Counted from the stretch's first letter, positions 28,583-37,652 are shown. The stretch is DNA of 64,000 bases from an uncultured Planctomycetales bacterium (GCA_903926465.1 CAIYJE010000087.1:1-64000); one strand, 5' to 3'. Made by a program: numbers and translations. The notes: a model not told the origin generated them from the letters alone.

Positions 28583-29728
28583 ATGAACGTTCTGGCACTT
28601 ATCGAGGCGCCCGACCACGTTTGCTACCGGTACCGAATTCGCGCATTTGAGCCAGCATTCCAGGCTCTCGGTGGTTCCGTTCAGGTGGAACCACTGGCTG
28701 CGGATTTCTTTCCGAGGCTTCTGCAACTCCGTTCCGCCCAAAAATATGAAGCGACCATCGTCCAGCGCCGGCTGCTAGCAGGCTGGCAATTACGGATACT
28801 TAGAGGACGTGCCAGGCGTCTCGTTTTTGACTTCGATGACGCGGTCCTTCACCGAGATTCCAACGACAAACGGGGGCCCAACTGCCCGCGTCGAAGTCGA
28901 AGATTTCGAGCCATGATGTCTGTTGCCGACAGCGTCATTGCTGGCAACGCGTTTCTGGCCCAGTGCGCCGTCGATCATGGTGCATCGCCCGACCGAATTC
29001 ATGTGATTCCCACCTGTGTGGCCACAGATCGGTACCCGGCCCACCCACCCACGAACCGCCGGCGAGATGGTCTCGACCTGGCCTGGATCGGGTCGTCCAG
29101 CACACTCAAGGGACTTGAATCACGCGCAGACCTGTGGGAAGCCCTGGGACGTCGCTTCTCTTCGCTTCGACTGCGGATGATCTGCGATCGGTTTGCCGAG
29201 TTTCCGCCGCTCGCCATTGATCGCATCACCTGGAGCGAGGCCAGCGAGGTCTCAGAACTCGGTCGTTGCCATGCCGGCGTGAGCTGGATTCCCGAAGACC
29301 TTTGGAGTCAGGGGAAATGTGGCTTGAAAATCATCCAGTACATGGCGGCCGGTTTACCGGTGATCGCCAATCCCTACGGCGTTCACCCTGAAATCATCGC
29401 GGATGGCGAAACCGGCATTCTGGCCCGTGATCCAGAGGAATGGATTGAGGCCCTTCAATGGCTTTCGCTTTACCCAGCCGATCGCATTGCCATTGGCAGG
29501 GCAAGCCGTGCTCGAGCGGTTGAGCATTACTCTGTGGCCGCCTGGGCAGGGCGTTTTCTGACGGCGCTCACGGGCAAGCCCTGTGAAATCGTCACGCCGG
29601 CCGTTTCGGCCACCGGAACCGAGGCGCAGGCGACATCCAGCCAAAACACGCGCCTTGATCCACCCAATGCTGACCGTCAACCACAACCGAACTCGGCTGG
29701 CCGGCAGCAGCGTTCCAAGAAGCGTTGA
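28583..29728 (+). CDS. Glycosyltransferase, GT-B fold (family 1/4-like)
   Basis: A 381-residue protein. ATG 28583 has AGGAGG five bases upstream, so the longer upstream frame is not used. The N-terminus starts MNVLALIEAPDHVCYRYRIR, as in GT-B enzymes. A conserved acidic motif VFDFDDAVLHRD lies near residue 80. The C-terminal nucleotide-sugar binding part carries GKCGLKIIQYMAAGLPVIAN followed by GVHPEIIADGETG, a typical GT4-like E/K-containing donor site. It should add a sugar from a nucleotide donor to an envelope glycolipid or polysaccharide in the cytoplasm. The kinase-like gene follows after 12 bp, so the two are probably co-transcribed. The acceptor is unknown. Confidence 0.88.
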   Translation: MNVLALIEAPDHVCYRYRIRAFEPAFQALGGSVQVEPLAADFFPRLLQLRSAQKYEATIVQRRLLAGWQLRILRGRARRLVFDFDDAVLHRDSNDKRGPNCPRRSRRFRAMMSVADSVIAGNAFLAQCAVDHGASPDRIHVIPTCVATDRYPAHPPTNRRRDGLDLAWIGSSSTLKGLESRADLWEALGRRFSSLRLRMICDRFAEFPPLAIDRITWSEASEVSELGRCHAGVSWIPEDLWSQGKCGLKIIQYMAAGLPVIANPYGVHPEIIADGETGILARDPEEWIEALQWLSLYPADRIAIGRASRARAVEHYSVAAWAGRFLTALTGKPCEIVTPAVSATGTEAQATSSQNTRLDPPNADRQPQPNSAGRQQRSKKR

Positions 29729-29740
29729 GGTCCGTCAAGG

Positions 29741-31612
29741 ATGGCAACTCCGCCCGCAACTCCAGAGAAGACAGGCCTCACTCGCGGCCGGCGTCCATCT
29801 CGTTCCGATACCGAACGACTGGCTGAAACATCAGGTGTGGTGGGCGGCCCGGAACCCTCACGCCTGGACATGGACGCCACGTTTCATGAGCCTGAGTGGA
29901 CCTGGCAGAAGACCGGTGACGTGGGCTGGTGGGTCAAGCCTGGCTGGCAACAAACCCTGATTGGGACGCAAGGCTTGCGCCTGGAACAGTGGCGAGCCGA
30001 GGGCAAACTCTCGATCGTGAAAAGCGGCCCCCACCGAACGGTTTACCGGGCCGATCTAACCGAGGGACCGGTCTATATCAAGCATTATCTGGTGCCATCA
30101 TTCCGCGAAATGTGGCGGCAATGGCTCAGACGCGGCAAGGGACGCAATGAAGCCAAACGCGCGTTCTCACTCGCTGGTCATGGCGTGTTAACCATCGACC
30201 CGATTGCCCTGGGGGAACAGCGCCCCCGTAAACTGCTGTACGAGAATTACCTCGTAAGCCCCGAGATTGCCGGCTCAATGCCCCTGGATCTCTTTATCGA
30301 GAGAAATCTTGAACCAGCCCAGGGGATTGAAGCTACTCGGTTGAGAAAGACGTTAACGCGTGAAGTTGCCCGATTAACGGCCAGGCTGCACAACGCCGGC
30401 GCAGTTCACCAAGATTTTCATGCCGGAAACATCCTGGTCCGCTCACTTGGCGGAGACCAGATCGAACTGGCCATGATCGACCTGGACGCCTTGCGCTTTC
30501 GTCGCCAGCTCTCCTGGAGCGAAGCCCGAGTAAGCCTGGCTCAGTTGAATCATGGATTCTGGCAACGCTGTACCCGTAGTGATCGCCTGCGATTTCTTCA
30601 AACCTATCTCAACGAACGCACCACGCCCGGCCCCAATCCGGCCAGCTTTGCCCGCAGTATTGAAAACGCAACCACCCTGTGGGCTGAGCGGATGTGGCGA
30701 AGGTCCAGTCGGCGTTGCCACGGTACGAATAAATATTTTCATACCCGAAAAGCACCTGGAGCCTGGGCGGTCGCCTCGCGGTCGCTGGATACACCCACCA
30801 TCGACCTGCTTCTTCAGAATCCAGACGCCCCCTTCTCGCAATCCGCAACCACAATTCTCAAGGATTCTCGAACAACCACCGTGGCAGAGACCATCCTGCC
30901 CGTCGATGGCAAGCCCACGGCCGTGATTTACAAGCGATTCAACCGCAAGAAGTGGCTCGACCCTTGGCTTGCCCTGTTCCGGCCATCGCGCGGCTGGCGG
31001 TCATGGAACGCAGGACAGCATCTCGCCGTTCGAGAGGTCCCAACTCCTCGCAACCTGCTCTATCTTCGCCAAAACTCCAACCAGCGTACCGGACTTTTGC
31101 GTTTGCTCCGGTTTCTGCCCAGAGAAACCTATCTGGTCACACTGAAGGCCGAGCCGTCCATCACGCTGACGGACTGGATTCGGGACGAACTCGCCCAGGC
31201 CACGCCAGCCAATCGGCAACAACGGATCAGACGGTATACCTACGCTCTGGCAAGACTCTTGCGTCTGATGCATGAACGGTCCCTTTCACACAGAGACCTG
31301 AAGGCCGCGAACATCCTGATCGTGGGCGATCCAGACTCTCAAACACCCGCGCTCTGCCTGATTGACCTGGTGGGGGTTGACCTGGAGTCGCCACTAAGCC
31401 AGCGGCGGCGAATTCAGAATCTTGCAAGGCTCCATCTGAGCTTGCTTGCCACTCCTGGACGGACTCACGGAGATAGCCTGCGGTTCTTGCGGTGGTATTT
31501 GCAGCGTGAAGACAAAACCGAAACCCACTGGAAAACCATCTGGCATGCCGTGTCAAAAGCCGCCGGCACCAAGACGGCTCAGAACGAGAGACGCGGTCGA
31601 CCTCTTACCTGA
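29741..31612 (+). CDS. Protein with two WaaP/Kdo-kinase-like domains
   Basis: A 623-residue protein with two protein-kinase-fold domains in tandem. In the first, VYIKHY near residue 113 supplies the ATP-site Lys, HQDFHAGNILV near residue 225 the catalytic loop and MIDLDALRF the metal-binding Asp. The second has IYKRFNRKKW near 395, HRDLKAANILI near 516 and LIDLVGVDL. Both resemble the WaaP/InaA heptose-kinase family, which phosphorylates sugars of lipopolysaccharide core. The first domain's catalytic loop has DFHxxN and the second DLKxxN, so both appear intact. An N-terminal extension of about 90 residues is low in complexity. It probably acts in the cytoplasm on a lipid-linked sugar together with the preceding glycosyltransferase. 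Confidence 0.85.
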   Translation: MATPPATPEKTGLTRGRRPSRSDTERLAETSGVVGGPEPSRLDMDATFHEPEWTWQKTGDVGWWVKPGWQQTLIGTQGLRLEQWRAEGKLSIVKSGPHRTVYRADLTEGPVYIKHYLVPSFREMWRQWLRRGKGRNEAKRAFSLAGHGVLTIDPIALGEQRPRKLLYENYLVSPEIAGSMPLDLFIERNLEPAQGIEATRLRKTLTREVARLTARLHNAGAVHQDFHAGNILVRSLGGDQIELAMIDLDALRFRRQLSWSEARVSLAQLNHGFWQRCTRSDRLRFLQTYLNERTTPGPNPASFARSIENATTLWAERMWRRSSRRCHGTNKYFHTRKAPGAWAVASRSLDTPTIDLLLQNPDAPFSQSATTILKDSRTTTVAETILPVDGKPTAVIYKRFNRKKWLDPWLALFRPSRGWRSWNAGQHLAVREVPTPRNLLYLRQNSNQRTGLLRLLRFLPRETYLVTLKAEPSITLTDWIRDELAQATPANRQQRIRRYTYALARLLRLMHERSLSHRDLKAANILIVGDPDSQTPALCLIDLVGVDLESPLSQRRRIQNLARLHLSLLATPGRTHGDSLRFLRWYLQREDKTETHWKTIWHAVSKAAGTKTAQNERRGRPLT

Positions 31613-31663
31613 TCTTCCCACTCGCACTCAGCAACTGAAGACACCGGCACAAGGTTTGACACC

Positions 31664-32674
31664 ATGCCCTCAGCCTTCCAGATTCAGATTCGACAGGGCC
31701 TGACGCTGATCGCACTTAGCCTGACGTGCGCCGGGTGCGTCACGTTACCTACCAACCCGGCAAGCCAGGCCAAAAGTCTGGTCCCCACCAGGTACAAGTT
31801 AGAGACTGGCCCTTACACGGTTTATACCAATAGCCCACTCTCCAAGAATTCGCCAGAAGTCCAGCAGTTGATCAAGCTGGAAGACCAGCTCCAGAACACA
31901 CTGGACCTCAAGATCGCGGACCAGCAAGACCCGATTGAGATTTACATTCTGGATGACCGGGCCAGCTTCAATCACTTCCTCACCTTCTACTACTCGGAAT
32001 TACCTCCCCGACGCGCGTTCTTCTTTGCGCAAGGAAACCGGCGGGTGGTCTACACGTTCCATGGAAAGTCCCTGGAACAAGATCTCAGGCACGAAGCAAC
32101 CCACGCGTTGTTACACGCAAGTGTGATCAACCTTCCACTCTGGCTCGACGAAGGTCTGGCCGAGTACTTCGAGGTTGAAGACAAGCTCGAAGGTTTGAAT
32201 CCTGAACATCTCGGAAAACTCAGAAGCGACGTCAAAACCGGCTGGCAACCCGACCTCGCACGATTGGAAACGCTCGACGACGTGCGTCAAATGGGCCCGC
32301 GTGATTACCGAGAAGCCTGGGCTTGGTCTCACTATTTTCTAGAGAGCAGCGCAGACAACAAACGGATATTGCTGGGATACCTCCACGACCTCTCACGAGG
32401 TGAGGCTGCGAAACCACTTTCCACCCGCCTCGGCGAGCCAGACGAACAGAATCAGGCGATCGTTTCTCATATCACGCAATCTCGAGAAGTGATGACCGCC
32501 CATTCCCGAAGCCTGAGACACGAAACGCTGCGGTTTCAGGATGAAGCGGTAATCACGGCGTCCGCAACAACCGAACCTGTAAGCCCACGTCCCCTGGAAT
32601 CAGCTCCCAGGGGGCCGTTCAGACTCACCGCCCGATTCTTTCAAAGACTCATGGCCCCACTTCGATCCCGGTAA
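31664..32674 (+). CDS. Lipoprotein zinc peptidase, DUF1570-like
   Basis: A 336-residue protein with a lipoprotein-type signal: hydrophobic LTLIALSLTCAGC puts the modified Cys at residue 25. The zinc motif HEATHALLH near residue 143 fits HExxH, and WLDEGLAEYFE about 20 residues later supplies the third ligand Glu. This combination is that of the DUF1570/gluzincin-like secreted peptidases common in planctomycetes. It should sit on the periplasmic or outer membrane side. The preceding kinase gene ends 51 bp upstream. Substrate unknown. The C-terminal about 90 residues are polar and less conserved. Confidence 0.85.
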   Translation: MPSAFQIQIRQGLTLIALSLTCAGCVTLPTNPASQAKSLVPTRYKLETGPYTVYTNSPLSKNSPEVQQLIKLEDQLQNTLDLKIADQQDPIEIYILDDRASFNHFLTFYYSELPPRRAFFFAQGNRRVVYTFHGKSLEQDLRHEATHALLHASVINLPLWLDEGLAEYFEVEDKLEGLNPEHLGKLRSDVKTGWQPDLARLETLDDVRQMGPRDYREAWAWSHYFLESSADNKRILLGYLHDLSRGEAAKPLSTRLGEPDEQNQAIVSHITQSREVMTAHSRSLRHETLRFQDEAVITASATTEPVSPRPLESAPRGPFRLTARFFQRLMAPLRSR

Positions 32675-32696
32675 GCTGGTCAACCGCGGCGACACT

Positions 32697-33188
32697 TCAA
32701 TTTTGATCCGCCCAGTTGAACCCCGTGTCTCCCGGCGAATTACGAATCAAACTGCGTGATTCGCCCCGAGTCTGAGTTCTCGCAGGGTATTGCACGGGCG
32801 ATGCCGGCGGCAGAAATGGGTAACTGGACGCCGTGCCAAGTTCAGCCCGCACCTCACCACCGGCAGAACGCTGATAGAGCAACACTGGAACCGTCTTGGC
32901 ACGCAGTGCCGAAAACGGCCCGTATAGACTCATCGTCGAATCTCCATACTGCTGCAGCGGCGTGTAACCCAAACCTCCGGTCACACCGTTTCCGCCAACG
33001 GTCATATAGGGGGTTTCGTAGAACGTACCAAGTGATCGGGGCTGGGCCCTGGGTGGACAGGTGTTGCAGGGCTCAGGATTGCCCCGCCTGACCACCTGTG
33101 CCGATTGCTGGGCTTGCACCGATTGGGAGAGAAAGAACGCCAGCAAAACCCCTGCGATCGGCAAATAGTCCGAAAGCGCACGTCTCAT
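32697..33188 (-). CDS. Small secreted protein of unknown function
   Basis: A 163-residue protein with a clear signal peptide (YLPIAGVLLAFFLSQSVQAQ). The mature part begins with a short Cys-containing segment (NPEPCNTCPP) and continues Gly/Tyr-rich. Two closely spaced Cys could form a disulphide or bind a metal. No domain is recognised. It is convergent with the lipoprotein peptidase, ending only about 20 bp from it, and is separated from the XRE regulator by about 110 bp in the same direction. Confidence 0.65.
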   Translation of the reverse strand: MRRALSDYLPIAGVLLAFFLSQSVQAQQSAQVVRRGNPEPCNTCPPRAQPRSLGTFYETPYMTVGGNGVTGGLGYTPLQQYGDSTMSLYGPFSALRAKTVPVLLYQRSAGGEVRAELGTASSYPFLPPASPVQYPARTQTRGESRSLIRNSPGDTGFNWADQN

Positions 33189-33300
33189 GATGTCATCTCA
33201 AGGTGGTTCACCCAGCCGATCGCGGCCTTCGGTCGCAATCAGGGGCGTCTTGAGAAAAATACACCAGGAAATCGAGAGTGCGCAGGAAAAGCCGACAAGG

Positions 33301-33846
33301 TCAGCCCTGACCACCCCAGTTTTCCACTCGCGTGTCTCCTTGAGGCAGCAACCGGTACGTCTCCTCAATCAGCAGGCTGATACTTTCTGCCAGCGGAGAA
33401 TCCAGCAACTCACGCAACTTCTGTTCGACATTGCGCGACCCTACTGAGGCGTTGCTCATCCCCTCGGAAAACACAAGTGGACCAGTCTGATTCGAAAGCA
33501 TCTGATAAACAACGTCACCGGAACCACCGTGGCCCGGTTCCTTGGGAGCCCGAGCAGAAACCCCATCCACGGGCCTCAAACCAAGCAGTGGGTTCTGCGA
33601 GTTGTCTCTGAGTATGCTCAATTCCGTCGGCGGGTTGCGATCAGCACTCAGGAGATCCTCAACCGAAAGCCCCAGAGCCCGGGCAATCCGGATCAGAGTT
33701 CCCGCCCGCGGCGTCTCCGTTTTGCCACACTCAATTTGATAGAGAGCGGTTCTAGAGATCTTGGCACGGTCGGCAAGCTCATCTGGCCCCCACCCCTTCG
33801 AGTACCGGATGGCACGAATTCGGCGCGCAAGTGTGGTCATTGACAT
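33301..33846 (-). CDS. XRE-family helix-turn-helix regulator
   Basis: A 181-residue DNA-binding protein (start at ATG 33846; an ATG two codons later is also possible). The N-terminal 60 residues are a classical XRE domain: LARRIRAIRYSKGW, then DELADRAKISRTALYQIECG as the HTH and TPRAGTLIRIARALGLSVEDLL. The rest has no recognised effector domain, is polar, and contains a Glu-rich helix near the C-terminus. An imperfect inverted repeat (33924-33959) lies upstream of the start and could be an autoregulatory operator. The nearby secreted protein gene runs in the same direction and could be controlled with it. Confidence 0.85.
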   Translation of the reverse strand: MSMTTLARRIRAIRYSKGWGPDELADRAKISRTALYQIECGKTETPRAGTLIRIARALGLSVEDLLSADRNPPTELSILRDNSQNPLLGLRPVDGVSARAPKEPGHGGSGDVVYQMLSNQTGPLVFSEGMSNASVGSRNVEQKLRELLDSPLAESISLLIEETYRLLPQGDTRVENWGGQG

Positions 33847-34189
33847 GATCAATCGTCCCGGTAACAAATTCTGATGACTGCCCCCGGTCGCGGATGACCG
33901 GACGAAACAACAATCTTGGTATCGGCCATATAAAAGACCAACATTGGCCTTTTATTGCCATTCGCTGGCACAAGCTACATGATATTGCATTTTAAAGCAA
34001 ATCTAAACATTCAATAAATGGAACCAACACCAACGCGTTGCTTGCGAATCTGAACGAACTGGCAACAAAACCATTGGGCGTGACAAAGCCTGGCGGACCA
34101 GGCTGCAAACCTGGAACCGAGGCTCTGACCGCGATCCTCTGGAACCAACCTTCCATGAATCCCTTACGCCAACCTGCAGCAACGAAGGC
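33847..34189. other. A/T-rich intergenic region upstream of the XRE gene
   Basis: A 343-bp spacer with an A/T-rich core around 33920-34020, unlike the surrounding G/C-rich DNA. It contains the inverted repeat listed next. No gene is supported, and the stretch from 34030 to 34189 shows nothing recognisable. Confidence 0.45.
33924..33959. promoter_or_regulatory. Imperfect inverted repeat, candidate operator
   Basis: GGCCATATAAAAGACC and GGCCTTTTATTGCC face each other with a 6-base gap in an A/T-rich stretch about 80-110 bp upstream of the XRE start. Such repeats are typical of XRE-family binding sites. No promoter elements of good match were confirmed. Confidence 0.35.
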
Positions 34190-34453
34190 TCAAGAGATTT
34201 TGCCTTCGAGTTCCTTGAGGATGCCGGTGAGCAGGGTGGGGTCTTTGCGACTCATCAGATGTTCAATGCGACTGGCAGGAAACTCAAGCGCAGTGAGGGT
34301 CGATTCAACGGTGGTCCAGAGCTTTTCCTTTTTCTTACCCTCGGCGAGGTAAAGGTCTCCCACAAGTTCGGAGAGTCGCTCAAACTTGATGCGATCAAAG
34401 TTTCGGTAATAGCGATCAATGATCTTACGCTGATGTGGGGAATGGTCCTGCAT
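34190..34453 (-). CDS. Small conserved-looking hypothetical protein (87 aa)
   Basis: A highly charged, helix-rich protein with no membrane segment. It reads as two helical units (HQRKIIDRYYRNFDRIKFER and LYLAEGKKKEKLWTTVEST), then ALEFPASRIEHLMSRKDP. The ATG at 34453 is preferred to a GTG three codons upstream. It looks like a genuine small cytoplasmic protein, but no family is recognised. A palindrome (34490-34502) and a terminator from the next gene sit upstream of it, so it probably has its own promoter. Confidence 0.65.
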   Translation of the reverse strand: MQDHSPHQRKIIDRYYRNFDRIKFERLSELVGDLYLAEGKKKEKLWTTVESTLTALEFPASRIEHLMSRKDPTLLTGILKELEGKIS

Positions 34454-34489
34454 GCCTGTCACTCTGGATAAGGTTGGCTTGGGAACTCA

Positions 34490-34502
34490 GAAACATTGTT
34501 TC
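34490..34502. promoter_or_regulatory. Short perfect palindrome upstream of the small gene
   Basis: GAAACA-T-TGTTTC, six-base arms around one base, 37 bp upstream of ATG 34453. The position would suit an operator. It is short and could be chance. Confidence 0.25.
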
Positions 34503-34512
34503 AGGAAAAGGA

Positions 34513-34543
34513 AACGACGGCCAGTGATGAACTGGCCGTCGTT
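34513..34543 (-). terminator. Rho-independent terminator of the surface-protein gene
   Basis: A 13-bp stem AACGACGGCCAGT / ACTGGCCGTCGTT with a 5-base loop lies about 50 bp after the stop at 34596. On the minus strand the stem is followed by a U-rich stretch (TCCTTTTCCTG). Confidence 0.75.
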
Positions 34544-34595
34544 CCTGAGTGGTTGAATGATTGAATGGGAGTTGACCAGAACTCAGCGGGCAGGC

Positions 34596-36206
34596 TCAGG
34601 CACTTCCAAGCGCGGCGATAGCCAGGTCATGAATCTGCATCCGGGCCGCCTGCCGTGCGGCAGAGGTTTGAACATGCGGAGTGGAAGTTGTGGTACTGGC
34701 CGCATCAATCCGAATGCTTTGGGTTCCCTTGGACTGAGCACCCTGGGAATTGAGTCCGGTCTGACGGAAACCAGGAGCACGGTTGATCACCACATTGGGT
34801 GCCACCGTGGCATTTGACGCTTTCTGCGCCCTCAAGGCCAGCTTGACGGTGGGAGCCACGCTGGCGTTTGTGGTCGCGGAAGTTGCCACCGCCGTGTTTG
34901 GGACAATCACCACACCGGCACGATTCGCCCGCTGCTGAATAAATTGGGGAGTTTGCGGTATTGGGTCGCCCGTCTTGGCCAGTCTGGCCTGCTGGGCCGC
35001 GATCTGACTAGGGCTATAGGAACTGTAGTCTTTAACGTAGATCTGGTTCGAGGATGAGAATGGAACCTGTTTGCCGCTCACCGGGTCATTGTATTGCCCA
35101 GAAACCGCGGCGTACTGAATTCCCGGGGGCAGGTTCAACTGGTCTGAGCGGAAGATATAGGTGGCGTCCATGAAATGGTCGCCATTGATGTGACGGGTGA
35201 AGTGGGAAACCGGGCTGGCTCCACCAAATTTGACCGTGTCGGAAGCAATCTTGGTCACATCAAAGCCACTGGTCCCGAAGATGTTGACCCGCACATAACT
35301 GGCGTGGGCAATGTTCACATGCCGGTTTTGGTGCGGAGCAATGATCACCGGTGGCGAAAGCGGCGGGCAATCCGGTACGGGATTCACCCCCAAGTTCACC
35401 GCCTGGGGTGCGATGAACAGCTCTCCCGAAAAATCGGTGGCGGATCCGGCGTAACCACCCACGCCAATTTCCGTGGCAGCAGTCAGAGCCTTACCGGTGA
35501 TTTGCTGATAAAGCTTGGAAAAGTTGGTGATCTGGAACTCAAATGCACCATGAGCCGGATCGGTATCGTTCAGGAAGGCCTGACCCGTATTGTTAGAAAG
35601 AGTTGTGCCAAAGCCTGGAGCCCCGGAACTGAAGTTGACCGCTGTGGCAACCTGGTATAGCTTCGACGCATCTGGCTGGTTTGTGATCCCCGCAACCACA
35701 TCGGGAACCGCAGAATTCTTGAGGCAGAGTGACACAAACATGTACTCGGATCCCCCAAGACTTGGGAAATCCTGAAACAGCGGTTGCAACGCCAACACAG
35801 CAGGACTAACTGTTCCCCCGTTCAGGTTATTGTCGGCATCGCCGGCAATCACAGGATACAGAGGACTAGTTTTCTGGTTGAGTGGCTGCTCAATCGCAAT
35901 ATTGAGAGTGTCATCGCTAGCCGAGTAAAACATCCGGATTGCATTGACGTCGAAGCCAGAAACCTTGATCAACGGAGCGAGCGTGGGGTCAATCGTGACT
36001 CGCGTGGTATTCTGTACAACCGCGAAACCTGGTCCGATCGTACTGGGAATATCGGTTGTAGCGTTTCCCGTGAAGGTAACGCTCAGGAGTTGCCGATGAT
36101 CAAGATGTTCCAGCGCCAATCCGGCGTGTTTCCGGCTTCGTGGTCCTCCTCGACGGCGGTGCCACGCTTCTTTCACAACTTTCAGGAGTGAATGGATCAG
36201 GGGCAT
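34596..36206 (-). CDS. Surface protein with LExRxLLS-type N-terminal sorting motif
   Basis: A 536-residue protein beginning at ATG 36206 with AAAGGATG upstream. Near residue 31 it has LALEHLDHRQLLSVTF, matching the LExxExRxLLS motif that planctomycete surface proteins carry near the N-terminus. There is no classical signal peptide before it. The next about 240 residues are homologous to the divergently encoded PEP-CTERM protein: shared elements include TDIPST, IRMFYSASDDTLN, IAGDADNN, LGG and FEFQITNFSKL. The C-terminal half, absent from the paralog, is a Ser/Thr/Gln/Ala-rich region. The domain is probably extracellular and calcium-like binding is hinted by DADNN, but no activity is known. 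Confidence 0.8.
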   Translation of the reverse strand: MPLIHSLLKVVKEAWHRRRGGPRSRKHAGLALEHLDHRQLLSVTFTGNATTDIPSTIGPGFAVVQNTTRVTIDPTLAPLIKVSGFDVNAIRMFYSASDDTLNIAIEQPLNQKTSPLYPVIAGDADNNLNGGTVSPAVLALQPLFQDFPSLGGSEYMFVSLCLKNSAVPDVVAGITNQPDASKLYQVATAVNFSSGAPGFGTTLSNNTGQAFLNDTDPAHGAFEFQITNFSKLYQQITGKALTAATEIGVGGYAGSATDFSGELFIAPQAVNLGVNPVPDCPPLSPPVIIAPHQNRHVNIAHASYVRVNIFGTSGFDVTKIASDTVKFGGASPVSHFTRHINGDHFMDATYIFRSDQLNLPPGIQYAAVSGQYNDPVSGKQVPFSSSNQIYVKDYSSYSPSQIAAQQARLAKTGDPIPQTPQFIQQRANRAGVVIVPNTAVATSATTNASVAPTVKLALRAQKASNATVAPNVVINRAPGFRQTGLNSQGAQSKGTQSIRIDAASTTTSTPHVQTSAARQAARMQIHDLAIAALGSA

Positions 36207-36487
36207 CGCGCCAACATCCTTTCTGGCGGAAGGAACAGTGGATTTTCCACCTCAACCTTCCAACAAGGTAGAGAACTCGATCGCCGGATTGGCGAGGTGT
36301 GAATGACCGGAATCGCACGGAACATAGACTTCGAAGACTGGCCTGGGGACCGGATCGAACCTTCGGGTCGATTCAACCCAACCATCAACGAATACTCGGA
36401 TCGCTGGAGCTTGGAAGGTCGGTTAGACTGGCTCCAAACGGATTTTGATCCTGATCGACCGTTGCTACACGATGGAGGAATCGATTC

Positions 36488-37333
36488 ATGATTCGGCAAG
36501 CAATAGGATGTCGCTTGCTCAGCCTGCTGGGCTTGTTTTTGGCAACCCCGAGTTTCGCTGGAGCGATCTCTGGGAGCGGAATGAACCTCACCGGTAACGT
36601 GGAGACCGATTTTCCATCCACGAGTCCGGGAATTATCACGCTTGAAAACCCCAAGTACCCAACAACCGATCCGCTCGGTTACCTGGCCGCCCACAACCTT
36701 TCGCCTGGTTGGTCGGTCAAAGATGTTCGTCTGAACTACGACACGTCGTCGGATACGATGTACGTGGGTGTTAACTTTTTTGGCATCGCTGGCGATGCCG
36801 ACAACAACGGCGTGCAAGGCACCGTCACCGCCGAAAACGCCGCCAAGGGCATGATCGAATATCCCCACCTTGGTGGACGCGAGTCGATCTCGCTCGGTTT
36901 TGACATGGCACTGCAGGGAACCCCAAGCTTCCTGGCAGGCGTACCGCAAGACAAATCGCAAGCTGGTACCGGCCTGGATGGCTTCAAGGTTGCAAGCTAT
37001 CTGCCCACCAACGGTGGATTTGCGTCGAGTTATGGTGCGCAACTGCAGGATCATCAGGGACAGCTGTACTTTGATCCTTCGGCCGCTCATCCCGGCTTCG
37101 AATTCTCGATCAAAAACTTCAGCAAATTCCCTGGTTATGACCCGGCCAATGGCTTTGGTCTGGTGCTTTACGCGGGAACTCCAGACGACACCCTTCCTGA
37201 GGAAGGTGCGTTGTTCCCCCGCGTGGATGGCGGCAGAATTCCAGAACCAACCACCGTGCTCGGATGGTCGACCGTGCTCCTCGCCGGCGCAGCATGGCGA
37301 CGATCCCGCAAGGGTCGAACCAGCATTGCCTGA
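36488..37333 (+). CDS. PEP-CTERM sorted secreted protein
   Basis: A 281-residue protein with GGAGG before ATG 36488, an N-terminal signal peptide (LLSLLGLFLATPSFAGA), and a C-terminal sorting signal RIPEPTTVLGW, then a hydrophobic stretch and a basic tail RRSRKG. This is the PEP-CTERM pattern recognised by exosortase, so the protein is exported and then cleaved or anchored. Its central domain matches the divergent neighbour: NVETDFPSTS, VRLNYDTSSDTMYVG, IAGDADNNGVQGTV, LGGRESISL and FEFSIKNFSKF. The pair therefore differs in sorting while sharing a domain. A terminator hairpin lies about 50 bp downstream. Confidence 0.88.
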   Translation: MIRQAIGCRLLSLLGLFLATPSFAGAISGSGMNLTGNVETDFPSTSPGIITLENPKYPTTDPLGYLAAHNLSPGWSVKDVRLNYDTSSDTMYVGVNFFGIAGDADNNGVQGTVTAENAAKGMIEYPHLGGRESISLGFDMALQGTPSFLAGVPQDKSQAGTGLDGFKVASYLPTNGGFASSYGAQLQDHQGQLYFDPSAAHPGFEFSIKNFSKFPGYDPANGFGLVLYAGTPDDTLPEEGALFPRVDGGRIPEPTTVLGWSTVLLAGAAWRRSRKGRTSIA

Positions 37334-37380
37334 ACCTTCCCTGCGTTGCTTCTGCATCGCCCAATTGCCTCATGCTCTGG

Positions 37381-37417
37381 ACGGGCCACGTGGTTCTCAC
37401 GTGGTCCGTTCTGTTTT
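37381..37417 (+). terminator. Terminator of the PEP-CTERM gene
   Basis: An 11-bp stem ACGGGCCACGT / ACGTGGTCCGT with one G-U pair and a 7-base loop is followed by TCTGTTTT. It lies about 50 bp past the stop. Confidence 0.7.
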
Positions 37418-37652
37418 ATCGACTTGGCAATCGAACGAATCGCAACCTTGCTTGTATCACGAAATTACCTGTTCGCTTTCCCCCAACAACCTGGCAAAAT
37501 ACTAGTATTCGTTCAGGTTTCACCAGGCTGCAAACTCAACCGATTTACCCACCGATGAGTTCCGGCTCAGGGGCCTTCCTATGGGGCTCCCGCCGTACTT
37601 TTCAGACTCAATTCTGGGATAAATTGAACCGGGCAACGCGGAGCCTATATCT

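Noticed and set aside
36197-37357. 386-residue reverse frame opposite the PEP-CTERM gene
   Set aside because: It mirrors a gene with a clear signal peptide, ribosome binding site and PEP-CTERM signal. Its own product is low in recognisable structure.
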